Assembly: GCA_020629255.1 (NCBI GenBank) | Contig: JAHDDR010000010.1 | Span: forward strand, 1 to 43,066 | From: Saprospiraceae bacterium | Lineage (GTDB): Bacteria > Bacteroidota > Bacteroidia > Chitinophagales > Saprospiraceae | DNA length: 43,066 nt | Reading direction: 5' to 3' | Shown: positions 25,380-34,500 of the stretch, piece after piece | Layout: each line of letters begins with the position of its first letter | How positions within the stretch are numbered: position 1 is the first letter of the stretch | Translations under genes and position numbers: made by a program | The notes under the pieces: model-generated | Databases searched by the model: none | Told to the model about the DNA's origin: nothing | What the model saw: only the letters and a program-made list of their open reading frames with translations

Positions 25380-26006
25380 TTATTCTCTATCGTATAAACA
25401 ACAGGCTGGCAGATTGTCATAGATATCATCTTCTGCCTTGGCTGTTTTGGTGTCATGGCCGGATTGCGCAATCGCCTCTTCTATTTTTTCTATAGAAACA
25501 GCATTTGAATCAAAGGAAAGAGATAGCATTTTGGATTTTTTATTCCAACTTGCTTCACTTACACCGTCCAGACTTTTTGCCGCTTTTTCGATGCGGGATT
25601 TGCACATGCCGCAGTTCCCAGCTACAAAAATTTCCTCTTCTTTGATGATGGAACCTTCATTAATTTCACTAGGAGCTATCGCAGCACTATTTTCAATAAT
25701 TCCGTTTGCTCTTTCTATTTTGGTGCTAACGGGTGTATAACCGGCTGCGGTCACTTGATTTTCTACCTTTTCCATTGATAATTCTTTATCTGATGGATAT
25801 TCGAAAGTGAACATGCCGGTCTCCATATCAATCGCGGTATTTTTAATCCCTTTGAATTCCTTGAATTTCTTTTCAAGGCCGTAAGCACAGAAAGGGCAGC
25901 CCAAACCATCTACTTGGATAGAGAAATGATCCATCGTGGATTTTTGGGCACTCATTTGAGTTGTAACTCCTAGCATTAGGATGATGAAAACAATTGAATA
26001 TTTCAT
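25380..26006 (-). CDS. Exported double heavy-metal-associated (HMA) domain protein
   Basis: A periplasmic metal-binding protein with a signal peptide (about 1-20, ending MSAQ) and two HMA domains. Domain 1 (about 27-95) has the ligand motif GLGCPFC (Cys37, Cys40). Domain 2 (about 124-190) has GNCGMCKSRIEKA (Cys132, Cys135). A second CC pair lies near the C-terminus (Cys202-Cys203 in LPACCLY). The chemistry fits soft metals, Cu(I) or Hg(II), with copper more likely. It is the last gene of an apparent operon with an outer-membrane barrel (23 bases upstream) and a HYC_CC_PP protein. A role in copper buffering or relay is inference. Confidence 0.9.
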   Translation of the reverse strand: MKYSIVFIILMLGVTTQMSAQKSTMDHFSIQVDGLGCPFCAYGLEKKFKEFKGIKNTAIDMETGMFTFEYPSDKELSMEKVENQVTAAGYTPVSTKIERANGIIENSAAIAPSEINEGSIIKEEEIFVAGNCGMCKSRIEKAAKSLDGVSEASWNKKSKMLSLSFDSNAVSIEKIEEAIAQSGHDTKTAKAEDDIYDNLPACCLYDRE

Positions 26007-26029
26007 TGTAATTAAATTTAATCGTTATT

Positions 26030-26806
26030 TTAAAATACATATCTCGTTCCGAGCAAAATAGAATAAGAACGTTTTGCCAGTTCGGATATGTTTTGGATTA
26101 AGGGAAACTGAATAGATGCCTCCCATGTAAATTGCCCTTTGGCATATTGGATGCCTTGGGCATAGAAGAGTTGATACTCGGTTATTTTTGGAAACCAACT
26201 GCTTTGATATTCGAAATATAAATTAAGTTGGTTAACTGGATAGCTGGGTTTGAACAAAGGTAATCCGAAGCCCAATTTATGCCGCAGTTCATTCTGATTC
26301 CCTTTGGAAAAGGTATTGAACCCGATTTCATGGGAAACACCATACTTTATGGTTTCTAATCCAGCAACAATGCCCAGATACCCTTGGTAAAGTCCGGTAC
26401 TGAATCCTCCAAAATCTATCTTCTTACCAGTCGGTATAGTCTGCAATGTTTTGGCCACCATTCGAAATGTCTTTCCCGTTTGGTCTTTTTTATAAAATTG
26501 ATATTTTGCCAATAATTGGACATCACCTATATGGAATTCGTTCTTTTCAATAGCGTTCAAATTGTAATGAACCAAAGGAAAGTGCACCCCAACAAGTAAA
26601 TTGGAAGTAGGAAGATAGTGAACCATCAAAGGTATACCTTGATAGAAACCATTATCTGTTTTTCGTAATTCGGTAAGTGTCTTCAAGACTACACGTTTCG
26701 CTCCAAGCATAATGGGTTTGTCTCCGGTTATGGGAGGCCCTTGGGCTTGTAGGGGATTATGTTGCAGACTGAAGAAAAGCACCCATAATAAAATGGCTTT
26801 TTTCAT
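26030..26806 (-). CDS. Outer-membrane beta-barrel protein in the metal operon
   Basis: A 258-residue exported protein. A signal peptide ends at LQAQ (about residue 22). Alternating amphipathic strands follow (for example FHIGDVQLLAKYQFYKK and LNLYFEYQSSW), ending in ILLGTRYVF, whose C-terminal Phe is the usual barrel end signal. It resembles the transporter/phenol-degradation MetA-like barrel family found beside metal-resistance genes in Bacteroidota. It probably forms a channel or porin for the neighbouring metal proteins. It lies between the HYC_CC_PP gene and the double-HMA gene on the same strand. Confidence 0.75.
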   Translation of the reverse strand: MKKAILLWVLFFSLQHNPLQAQGPPITGDKPIMLGAKRVVLKTLTELRKTDNGFYQGIPLMVHYLPTSNLLVGVHFPLVHYNLNAIEKNEFHIGDVQLLAKYQFYKKDQTGKTFRMVAKTLQTIPTGKKIDFGGFSTGLYQGYLGIVAGLETIKYGVSHEIGFNTFSKGNQNELRHKLGFGLPLFKPSYPVNQLNLYFEYQSSWFPKITEYQLFYAQGIQYAKGQFTWEASIQFPLIQNISELAKRSYSILLGTRYVF

Positions 26807-26842
26807 GAATTAGCATTTCAAAAAATAATAAAAATGGATAAA

Positions 26843-26864
26843 CCTATGATTACTCATTCATAGG
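26843..26864 (-). terminator. Weak intra-operon hairpin
   Basis: CCTATGA (26843-26849) and TCATAGG (26858-26864) form a 7-bp stem with an eight-base loop. On the minus strand a T-rich stretch follows. It lies between the HYC_CC_PP gene and the barrel gene and could cause partial termination, lowering expression of the last two genes. Confidence 0.35.
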
Positions 26865-26886
26865 GGACTGTTGGAGACGTGAAACG

Positions 26887-27339
26887 CTATAATAGGAAAG
26901 ACTGGAACAATACAGGAATGTCTAAGTCCAACAAAGGGGGCTTATAATTTTGATGTGGAATAATAGTATGATAATCCCTGTCATGAAAAGAAAAAATAAA
27001 ACTCCAGAGGAAAGAAAAGGCCGAGGTTACTTGCTCCCATGTGAGGGTGTTAATTTGTCCAAGAGGATAATCTGCATCCAATTGGATGAAAAAAGTTTCA
27101 TTGTCGCAACAACCCTTGTGAGATTCTTTGTCTATATGGGCATGGCAAGTGGTTGCATGTTTTTTACACGGACTTTTTTGAGCTTTTTCAAAACAGGATT
27201 GGGCTTCTCCCAAAAGGCTGATGCTTTTCAATTTTCCTTGACAATAATGGATGTCAACAGAAAAACCAGTTGATGTAAAGAACATCAAAAAGACAAGAGG
27301 GAAAGCGATTTGGCGATATGTCCTAATAAAATGTAACAT
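26887..27339 (-). CDS. HYC_CC_PP family protein (metal-associated)
   Basis: A 150-residue membrane or exported protein whose family name comes from its motifs, all present: His31-Tyr-Cys33 (HYCQGKLKS), Cys77-Cys78 (GCCDNE) and Pro134-Pro135 (YKPPLL). A hydrophobic N-terminal segment (about 8-28) acts as signal or anchor. Extra Cys and His residues between 49 and 78 (CKKHATTCHAH) give a likely metal site. A second hydrophobic stretch is at about 105-118. The family is typical of Bacteroidota and often found with HMA proteins and metal efflux genes. It is the first gene of the operon, with a TATCTTTG element about 32 bases upstream. Confidence 0.85.
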   Translation of the reverse strand: MLHFIRTYRQIAFPLVFLMFFTSTGFSVDIHYCQGKLKSISLLGEAQSCFEKAQKSPCKKHATTCHAHIDKESHKGCCDNETFFIQLDADYPLGQINTLTWEQVTSAFSFLWSFIFSFHDRDYHTIIPHQNYKPPLLDLDIPVLFQSFLL

Positions 27340-27370
27340 TAGAATAATCCTGTTTACAGAAATTATAACG

Positions 27371-27378
27371 CAAAGATA
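27371..27378 (-). promoter_or_regulatory. -7 element (TATCTTTG) for the metal operon
   Basis: The minus strand reads TATCTTTG, matching TAnnTTTG, about 32 bases upstream of the HYC_CC_PP gene. No -33 TTG is evident, as might occur at a regulated promoter. Confidence 0.5.
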
Positions 27379-27434
27379 AGCATTATAGATTGATAATGAG
27401 ATGTTAAAAAATAAATATTTGTTATTTTAAAGGG

Positions 27435-27854
27435 ATGAAAAAGAAAGTAACAGGTATTGGAGGCATTTTCTTTAAATGTGATGATACGGAAAAAATGAAA
27501 GATTGGTACAAGGAGAACCTAGGTCTGGTCACGAATGAATATGGTTCCGTTTTTGAATTTAGGCAAGCAGATGCCCCAGAAAAGAAAGGTTATCTGAATT
27601 GGAGTCCCTTCAAAAAAGATACGGAATATTTCGAACCGTCCTCTAAGGATTTTATGATCAACTATCGGGTAGAAAACATAGAAGAATTAGTGAAAGAACT
27701 CAAGGAGAATGGAGTAGTCGTTCTAGACGAAATAGAAACCTACGAATATGGTAAATTCGTTCACATTCTTGATCCAGAAAATAATAAAATCGAATTATGG
27801 GAACCTGTGGATAGGGTCTTTACCCAATGGTATGAAGGAAAAACGACCAAGTAA
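27435..27854 (+). CDS. VOC (glyoxalase/bleomycin-resistance-like) protein
   Basis: A small cytoplasmic protein of 139 residues with the vicinal-oxygen-chelate fold. Paired beta-alpha-beta-beta-beta units start at GIGGIFFKCDDTEKMKDWYKENLGL (about 6-30) and at FMINYRVENIEELVKELKENGV (about 74-95). The C-terminal strand YGKFVHILDPENNKIELWEPVD has the usual metal-ligand Glu in IELWEP. Many homologues are annotated as glyoxalase-like with unknown substrate. The gene is convergent with rsmA, with only three bases between the stops. No clear promoter consensus is seen upstream. Confidence 0.9.
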   Translation: MKKKVTGIGGIFFKCDDTEKMKDWYKENLGLVTNEYGSVFEFRQADAPEKKGYLNWSPFKKDTEYFEPSSKDFMINYRVENIEELVKELKENGVVVLDEIETYEYGKFVHILDPENNKIELWEPVDRVFTQWYEGKTTK

Positions 27855-27857
27855 AAA

Positions 27858-28646
27858 TTAATCCGTACCGTTTTCCTTTTCCCACTGCTCAATTTTGAGT
27901 GAGAGTTGTATAAATTCCTCTACCGATAATTTTTCAGGTCGGATGGTGAAATATTCATCTTCCATCAAAATTTCGTGGGGGATGAATACCTTCATGGTAT
28001 TTCGAAGCATTTTACGTCTCTGGCTGAAAGCTTGTTTTACCACCCGTCTAAATAATTTAGGATCACAACCCAAATCCTGATTCTCTTTCCGAACCAACCG
28101 TATCACGGCAGACATGACCTTAGGAGGTGGATTGAATGCTCCTTTTTTTACAGTAAACAAATATTCGCCCTTGTAATAAGCTTGGGTCAGGACACTGATG
28201 ACACCATAATCCTTACCTCCTGGAGGAGCAATAATCCTATCTGCCATTTCTTTTTGGAACATCCCGACCAATTCAGGAATTAAAGTTCTATGTTCCAACA
28301 TCCTAAAAACGATTTGGGAAGAAATATTATAAGGAAAATTCCCAATCAAGGCGAAAGTCTCATTTTCATCGAAAATCTGATTCAGCCATACTTTGAGGAA
28401 ATCTTTATGAATAACCTTCAATTCGGGATAATGTTCTTCCAAATATTCGACCATATCCGCATCGGCTTCTATGGCAACTAGTCGTTCTCCCCAATCATCT
28501 ATCAAATACTTAGATAACATGCCTTTACCCGGGCCAATTTCTATGATTTTGTCATATTCCTCCAAAAGAGAAAGAGACTTCGCAATCCGCTCAGCGATAT
28601 CTTCCCGATGTAAAAAATGTTGACCGTAGGATTTTTTTGCTTTCAT
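27858..28646 (-). CDS. rsmA: 16S rRNA dimethyladenosine transferase (KsgA/RsmA)
   Basis: Methylates N6 of two adjacent adenosines near the 3' end of 16S rRNA, a late step in 30S maturation. Hallmarks are KKSYGQHFLHRED at the start, the SAM-binding EIGPGKGMLS (about 37-46), the IEADADMVEYL acidic motif and the catalytic NFPY motif (IGNFPYNISS, about 101-110). The C-terminal helical domain contains RRVVKQAFSQRRKMLRN. The ORF extends to TTG 28655, but ATG 28646 (MKAKKSYGQHF) is the expected start. A TACCTTTG promoter element ends seven bases before this ATG, suggesting a nearly leaderless mRNA. Confidence 0.96.
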   Translation of the reverse strand: MKAKKSYGQHFLHREDIAERIAKSLSLLEEYDKIIEIGPGKGMLSKYLIDDWGERLVAIEADADMVEYLEEHYPELKVIHKDFLKVWLNQIFDENETFALIGNFPYNISSQIVFRMLEHRTLIPELVGMFQKEMADRIIAPPGGKDYGVISVLTQAYYKGEYLFTVKKGAFNPPPKVMSAVIRLVRKENQDLGCDPKLFRRVVKQAFSQRRKMLRNTMKVFIPHEILMEDEYFTIRPEKLSVEEFIQLSLKIEQWEKENGTD

Positions 28647-28652
28647 GTTCTT

Positions 28653-28660
28653 CAAAGGTA
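28653..28660 (-). promoter_or_regulatory. -7 element (TACCTTTG) directly before rsmA
   Basis: The minus strand reads TACCTTTG, followed by six bases and then the rsmA ATG. If used, transcription starts at or next to the start codon. Confidence 0.5.
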
Positions 28661-28713
28661 TTGAATTATTGGAAATGAACGAGCTGTATCCAAGAACTCT
28701 ACTATAAAATCAC

Positions 28714-28721
28714 TATCTTTG
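28714..28721 (+). promoter_or_regulatory. -7 element (TATCTTTG) for pepA-pdxA
   Basis: TATCTTTG followed by C matches the strongest form of TAnnTTTG. It lies 130 bases upstream of pepA. The leader would hold a 27-codon ORF from 28741 that I do not support as a gene. Confidence 0.45.
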
Positions 28722-28851
28722 CATTTTTCTGAAAGTAGCCATGGTGAAAATCTTGACTATTTTCATTTTGATAAATAAGAACTGCCATCCCTTCCGAATC
28801 GAAATAATAATGATAGGGTATTGAAAGGTGGTTGTCATCATAGTCACTTAA

Positions 28852-30285
28852 ATGAATACAAAATTATCACATACTCGTTCTCTGAAAAACAACTTGGTTA
28901 TCATTTCAGAAAGTTCCAATTTGGATTGGGCAGACAATTATCTTACTCCTGGAGAAATCACCATACTAGCAAAAGGAATCCAAAAAGAAGTAAAATCTTT
29001 TGTTTTTCCTAAGGCTATTAATTTTGCTTTTGTCCTTATCGTAAAAGAAGGTGAAACCGCTTCTCAAACTTCAGAAGAAGCACGCCTTGCAGCAGCCGAT
29101 CTTCTGGATGAATTAGAACATTATAAAATTAATTCCGCCACCATCATTAACCATTCTTCTTTGGATGTAGTAGCTCAAATTACAGAAGGAATGGTGTTGG
29201 GGAATTATCAGTTCTTGAAATATTTTAATGATAAGAAAGGGAAAACAAATTCCTTGAAGGAAGTTAAGGTTCATGCCTCGGGAATGAGGAAGAAGAATTT
29301 TGAGAAATTGAGCTGTGTTCTAGAAGCCACTTGCAAAGCAAGGGACTTTGTGAATGAGCCACATTCGTATATGAATGCTCCACAGTTTAGTGAAGATGTG
29401 AAAGCCTTGGGTAAAGCATCTGGTTTCAAAGTAAAGGTTTTTGATAAGAAGAAATTGGAGAAATTAGGTTTTGGAGGCTTACTTTCTGTCAACCAAGGAA
29501 GTTATTTGCCTCCTACATTCAATATCATGGAATGGATGCCTAAGAATGCCAAAAATAAAAATCCAATTGTATTGGTTGGAAAAGGAGTCATGTTCGATAC
29601 TGGAGGTGTAAGCTTAAAACCCACCAAAAATTCGATGGATTTCATGAAGTGTGATATGGCTGGTTCAGCAACGGTTGTTGGTGTCATGATGGCCGTGGCG
29701 AAAGCTAAATTACCGCTTAATGTCGTGGCATTGGTCGGTGCAACGGATAACCGTCCGGGTAAAGACGCATATCTGCCAGGGGATGTAGTGAAAACATATA
29801 GTGGCATTACAGTAGAAATTCTAAACACAGATGCCGAAGGAAGGATGACACTTGCCGATTCGCTTCATTATGCCAAACAATATAAGCCAGAATTGGTCAT
29901 GGATTTCGCTACCTTAACCGGAGCCGCAGCCTATTGTATTGGACCGGATGGTATTCCTTATATGGGTAATGCAGATAGCAAAGTGAAATATAAAGTAGAG
30001 CAAAGCGGGCATAATACTTACGAAAGGTTGGTGGAAATGCCGCTTTGGAAAGAATATGGTGAAACCATTAAGTCGGATATAGCGGATATTAAAAATTTGG
30101 GAGGGCCATACGCCGGACATATTACTGCGGGCAAATTCCTAGAACATTTTACAGATTATCCGTGGTTGCATTTTGATATTGCTGGACCATCCTACATGCA
30201 CAAGAAAACGGGGTACAGAACGAAAGAAGGAACCGGGGTAGGAGTAAGATTGATATTCGACTTCTTGAACCACTATTTTGATTAG
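28852..30285 (+). CDS. pepA: Leucyl aminopeptidase (M17 family)
   Basis: A cytoplasmic hexameric dizinc or dimanganese exopeptidase that removes N-terminal residues in peptide turnover. The N-terminal domain (about 1-160) is less conserved. The catalytic domain has VGKGVMFDTGGVSLKPTKNSMDFMKCDMAGSA (about 242-273, with metal ligands Lys and Asp) and the M17 signature NTDAEGRMTLADSL (about 324-337, Asp, Glu and catalytic Arg). GHITAGKFLEHF and WLHFDIAGPSYM near the C-terminus are typical. The 477-residue length is normal. pdxA follows after 49 bases and is probably co-transcribed. Confidence 0.94.
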   Translation: MNTKLSHTRSLKNNLVIISESSNLDWADNYLTPGEITILAKGIQKEVKSFVFPKAINFAFVLIVKEGETASQTSEEARLAAADLLDELEHYKINSATIINHSSLDVVAQITEGMVLGNYQFLKYFNDKKGKTNSLKEVKVHASGMRKKNFEKLSCVLEATCKARDFVNEPHSYMNAPQFSEDVKALGKASGFKVKVFDKKKLEKLGFGGLLSVNQGSYLPPTFNIMEWMPKNAKNKNPIVLVGKGVMFDTGGVSLKPTKNSMDFMKCDMAGSATVVGVMMAVAKAKLPLNVVALVGATDNRPGKDAYLPGDVVKTYSGITVEILNTDAEGRMTLADSLHYAKQYKPELVMDFATLTGAAAYCIGPDGIPYMGNADSKVKYKVEQSGHNTYERLVEMPLWKEYGETIKSDIADIKNLGGPYAGHITAGKFLEHFTDYPWLHFDIAGPSYMHKKTGYRTKEGTGVGVRLIFDFLNHYFD

Positions 30286-30334
30286 GAAAGAGAATTTTCT
30301 TTTTTCCTTTCATCATGAAATCAGATAATAAATA

Positions 30335-31396
30335 ATGAGCAAATTCAAAGTAGGAATTAGCATTGGAGATATAAATGGAATTGGACCCGAAGTCATTTTA
30401 AAAGTATTTTCCGATAGAAGAATGTTGGATCAAATGACCCCCATTATCTACGGTTCGACGAAAGTGATCGCTTATCATAAGAATATCATTGAAGATGATA
30501 GTATCAAATTTCAAGGAATTGTTTCTGCTGAAAATGCAAGCCGAGGAAGAATCAATGTGATCAATTGTTGGAATGACAATGTCAATATTTCTTTAGGGAA
30601 AGCCACCGAAGAAGGCGGCAAATGTGCTCATATTGCTTTGGATAAAGCGGTAGAAGATCTCAAAGCAAAAAAAATTGATGCACTGGTTACGGCTCCCATC
30701 AATAAGAAAGCCATGAACATGGCTAATTTTCCGCATGCCGGCCACACCGAATTCTTGACCCAATCTGCGGGAAGAAAAGAAAGCTTGATGTTGATGGTGA
30801 ACGATGATTTGAGAATAGGATTGGTCACCAACCACCTTCCTTTGAAAGATGTGACTCAGTCCGTTACGAAAGAAAGGATAAAAGAGAAAATCAAAATCTT
30901 CAATAAAACCTTGAAAATGGATTATGGCATCGAAAAGCCATTGATTGCTGTTTTAGGTTTGAACCCCCATGCCGGAGATGATGGAGTATTGGGTGAAGAA
31001 GAAGAAAATATCATTCGCCCGGTAATCGTAGAAGCAAAGAAAAAAGGTGTCATGATCATGGGACCTTATCCTGCTGATGGCTTTTTCGGTTCGGGACAAT
31101 ATAAAAAGTTTGATGGTATTTTGGCTATGTATCACGATCAAGGATTGGTCGCCTTCAAATCCTTATCTTTTGGTGATGGCATTAATAATACCGCCGGTTT
31201 GAACTTTATCCGTACCTCTCCGGATCATGGCACTGCTTATGATTTGGCAGGCAAAAATGCCGCTAACCCCGCTTCGATGAGAAAGGCATTGTTCCTTGCT
31301 AAGGATCTTTGTTTCAATCGTCAATCCTTCCTAGAAGATCGGGCCAATACAGTAGAAAAAGTTAATATAGAAATAGAAGAACAACCCGAAGGGTAA
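30335..31396 (+). CDS. pdxA: 4-hydroxythreonine-4-phosphate dehydrogenase
   Basis: Oxidises 4-phosphohydroxy-L-threonine in pyridoxal 5'-phosphate synthesis (DXP-dependent route). Diagnostic segments are GISIGDINGIGPEVILK (about 7-23), TAPINKKAMN, the metal-ligand motif FPHAGHTEFL (His), GLNPHAGDDGVLGEEE, GPYPADGFF and MYHDQGLVAFK (His), and FIRTSPDHGTAYDLAG near the end. The 353-residue length is usual. Its presence suggests PLP is made by the PdxA/PdxJ pathway. It is the second gene after pepA, with two strong hairpins downstream. Confidence 0.95.
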   Translation: MSKFKVGISIGDINGIGPEVILKVFSDRRMLDQMTPIIYGSTKVIAYHKNIIEDDSIKFQGIVSAENASRGRINVINCWNDNVNISLGKATEEGGKCAHIALDKAVEDLKAKKIDALVTAPINKKAMNMANFPHAGHTEFLTQSAGRKESLMLMVNDDLRIGLVTNHLPLKDVTQSVTKERIKEKIKIFNKTLKMDYGIEKPLIAVLGLNPHAGDDGVLGEEEENIIRPVIVEAKKKGVMIMGPYPADGFFGSGQYKKFDGILAMYHDQGLVAFKSLSFGDGINNTAGLNFIRTSPDHGTAYDLAGKNAANPASMRKALFLAKDLCFNRQSFLEDRANTVEKVNIEIEEQPEG

Positions 31397-31402
31397 TGGT
31401 AA

Positions 31403-31436
31403 TTAGTTGTCTGAAGTTTAAACTTCGGACAACTAA
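31403..31436. repeat. 34-base near-perfect palindrome
   Basis: TTAGTTGTCTGAAGTTT (31403-31419) and AAACTTCGGACAACTAA (31420-31436) are complementary except for one T/G position, with no loop. It lies right after pdxA and just before a terminator hairpin. It could form a cruciform or act as a first terminator stem. Confidence 0.7.
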
Positions 31437-31437
31437 C

Positions 31438-31468
31438 AAAGGCTGTCTCGAACATCGAGACAGCCTTT
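31438..31468. terminator. Bidirectional hairpin terminator
   Basis: AAAGGCTGTCTCG (31438-31450) pairs with CGAGACAGCCTTT (31456-31468) around a five-base loop. It separates the convergent pdxA (+) and the 1577-residue T9SS protein (-). The T tails are short. Confidence 0.85.
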
Positions 31469-31514
31469 CCTTATTATGAAAAGTTTGCATAGTTGTTTTG
31501 TGGGAAAATGTTGT

Positions 31515-34500
31515 TTACTCCAACAAGATTTTGGTATTGATGACTCCTTGTTGGGTTTGTAATTGGATAAGGTAAATTCCTTTGGGCATATCTTGCATGT
31601 CCAGTTTCGTTGAAGAAGAAGTGACTTCTCTTCTTGAGATGAATTGTCCCACAGAATTATAAATGGAAATATATTCTCCATCCAAATTTTGGAAATCAAC
31701 ATGAAGGATTCCAGCGGTTGGGTTCGGGAATATCTTAATGGATGATTCTGGTAGGATTTCATGGGTAGAAGTCACTACCGTTAATTCAGTGGAAGTACTT
31801 TGTCCGTTCATACTGATTTCTCCACCCATTTCATTAATGGCTTTTACGTTTGTCACATCAAAATTTAATTCGTAAAGAGCATTCATTTTTCCAATGAGAT
31901 CATCTTCAATGGTCAAATGGATTTCGCCGATGGGGCCACTTCCTGTTTTGGCTTGGTGATCCATTCGGGTAACCGCTACATCCAAACGAGGATCCGAGTT
32001 GATGATATAATCGAAAGACAATACTTCATTGGCACTGCCCAGCCAAGAATCGACAGGATAAAATACAGCTGTGTTTTCTTGGATATACTCACTTTCATAA
32101 TGGAAAGAAAAAGCAATGCCGTATAAATTTTCGATGTTTTCATTATCAATAGGATCATCCACATATACGTCTCCAACAATAGTCAGACTTTCTCCCTCGT
32201 TGGTGGTGTAGGCTTCGGCAAAGACGACCCGTACTTGGGGATCTTCCATGTTTTTGAGGGGTTGGATGCTATCATGTTGTTCTTGATAATTCATCTGAAT
32301 GGCCAATAAATCTTGAGCATTGATAATTCCATCACCATTCGTATCAATATGTTTGTCGTTGACCGTCGGTTCTGTTTCTGTGTCCCAAGCGGGGCAATAC
32401 TGATTGATCCAATCCAACGTCGCATCCGGACGCATCGGACCCGTAAATCCGGCACCCAATCCTAGTTGTAATACATCATAATTAGTAACGATGCCATCAA
32501 AATTGGTGTCGCCGGGAAATACACACTCACTTTCATCCTCAATAACTTCTATAGATGAGGTGTTGGTGCATCCATATTCGTTTGTGACGGTAACAGTATA
32601 AGTGTTTGGTGAAACAAAATGGATTTCCGGACCAAACCAGATGGGTGAGGTACTCCACACATAATCTAGTAAATCACCACCACTGGAATTCGAAGCATCT
32701 ATATACACGGTATCATGATTGCAAGTTAATAAGGAATCATTAGAACCCAACTCAAGAACTATAACAGGAGAAATATCCACGGTTAGTATGATATCTACAA
32801 TTGTATCACATCCGCTACTAGCGGGTGAAATATCTTGATAAACACCTGTGAATGTATAATCGATACCGTTGTATGTAAAGACATCACCATCGCAGATCGT
32901 TTCTTCAATGATAATATTGGGTAGTGGTAATATCGTCAAGTTATAATTCATGAAACTGTCACAACCTTCTACAGCCGTTAGCGTATCCGTATAAATTGCA
33001 TTGGTCGGGTTATTATAAACCGTATTTCCAACAATGAACGGGATGTTTTCACAAATAGACGTATCAATTGTGAAAGAATAAGCAGGGTTGGATGTTAGTG
33101 TAAGTACAGAGGATGCCGGATTAATACAACCATTATCGACGGTATATGTAAAGGTATAAACGCCGGGTGGAATGCTGGACAAAAGGAATGTATTATCATA
33201 AGTGCTCAAATCCACACCTGCACCGTCGTTGTCTGTCCAAGTACCGTTGGGATCGGGGTTGCCATCAAGGTAGAGATAAGGTGTGAAGAAGGTGTTGTTG
33301 CAAAGTTCAACATCCGTGTCTAGACCTGCATTACAAGAACTCGTGCTACAGGCATCCAATGGACCAATAATGATGTCATCAAAGCACTGTCCGGGTTCTA
33401 CAACATCTTCTATACGAAGGATATGTGTTTGCCCATCTGCGGGGAAGGTTAACGTATTATTTGAGCCATAGGTGTATGGGTTGGTGTTTAAGATGACCCC
33501 CATTTCAACTACATTATACTCTGTAGAAGCCCAGCTTTGAGGCGAATTCACAAAAATATTAACTTCATAATAGTCGTCAGAAGGATCTTCAGGAGTGCCA
33601 TTGTCATTACAGAGCAAATTGGGTTGTTGGGCAATTGGATTACAATCGGAACAGGAACCGAACGGACCTACTTCAATAGGAGTGGAACAAGAATTGTTAT
33701 CCCAATCCCTAATCCATAATGTTGTAGGCGTACTTGTGTTCCCATCCAATTCTATGGTTCCTCCAACGCCATAGTCGAAAGGGCCTTCTCCTCCTAAGAC
33801 AAAATTCCTATAAATTTCGAACTGCCCCGATGCTCCCGGATTATCCGAAGTGGCGTTGACAAAAATAGTGTAGGTGTCATCAGCACCATTAGGAACCGTT
33901 CCATTGTAGTTGCACGTTTCGATTACTTCTGCAATCGTGGGGTTACAACTAGGAACAGAGCAAGGGTCTAGCGGTCCTATTGGGTCTGTGATGGCAAAGC
34001 AGCCCAAGTCGTCAGAATCAGTTACATTAAGTTGTGGGAAACTGCCATCGGCAGGGAGGGTGATGGTATCGTATACCCCATAAACGGCACTACCAATTAC
34101 ATTACCTCCATGCCATATTTCATATTGGTTGCTGATGCCCCCTCCGATAGCTTCCGCATTAACTACAACAGAATAATAATCATCAGAACCATCTGAAGAA
34201 GTTCCATTATCATTGCACCAAGATTCTAAATGAGTGATGTTGATGCCACAGGTTTCGGAACAAGGAGATAAGGTCACGTCTACAGAATCGCTAACGCAGA
34301 TGAACGATAAATCGCCATCAATAACATAGATGGGGCTTGTAATGGATTCATTGGGAGCTAATTCGATGGTGCCCCCGATTCCATAATCGAAAGGCCCTCC
34401 GATATATGCGATGCCATAATAAACATTGAATTGACCAGACCCGCCCGTATTTATTCCACTGGCATTGACAAAAATAGATACCAAATCATCAGAGGAATCA

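Noticed and set aside
28741-28824. A 27-codon ORF in the pepA leader
   Set aside because: No repeated regulatory codons and no attenuator-like hairpins follow, so there is no basis to call it a leader peptide.
31433-31762. A 109-codon minus-strand ORF over the terminator and the end of the 1577-residue gene
   Set aside because: It runs through the pdxA/T9SS terminator hairpin and the sorting domain in another frame, so it is a shadow.
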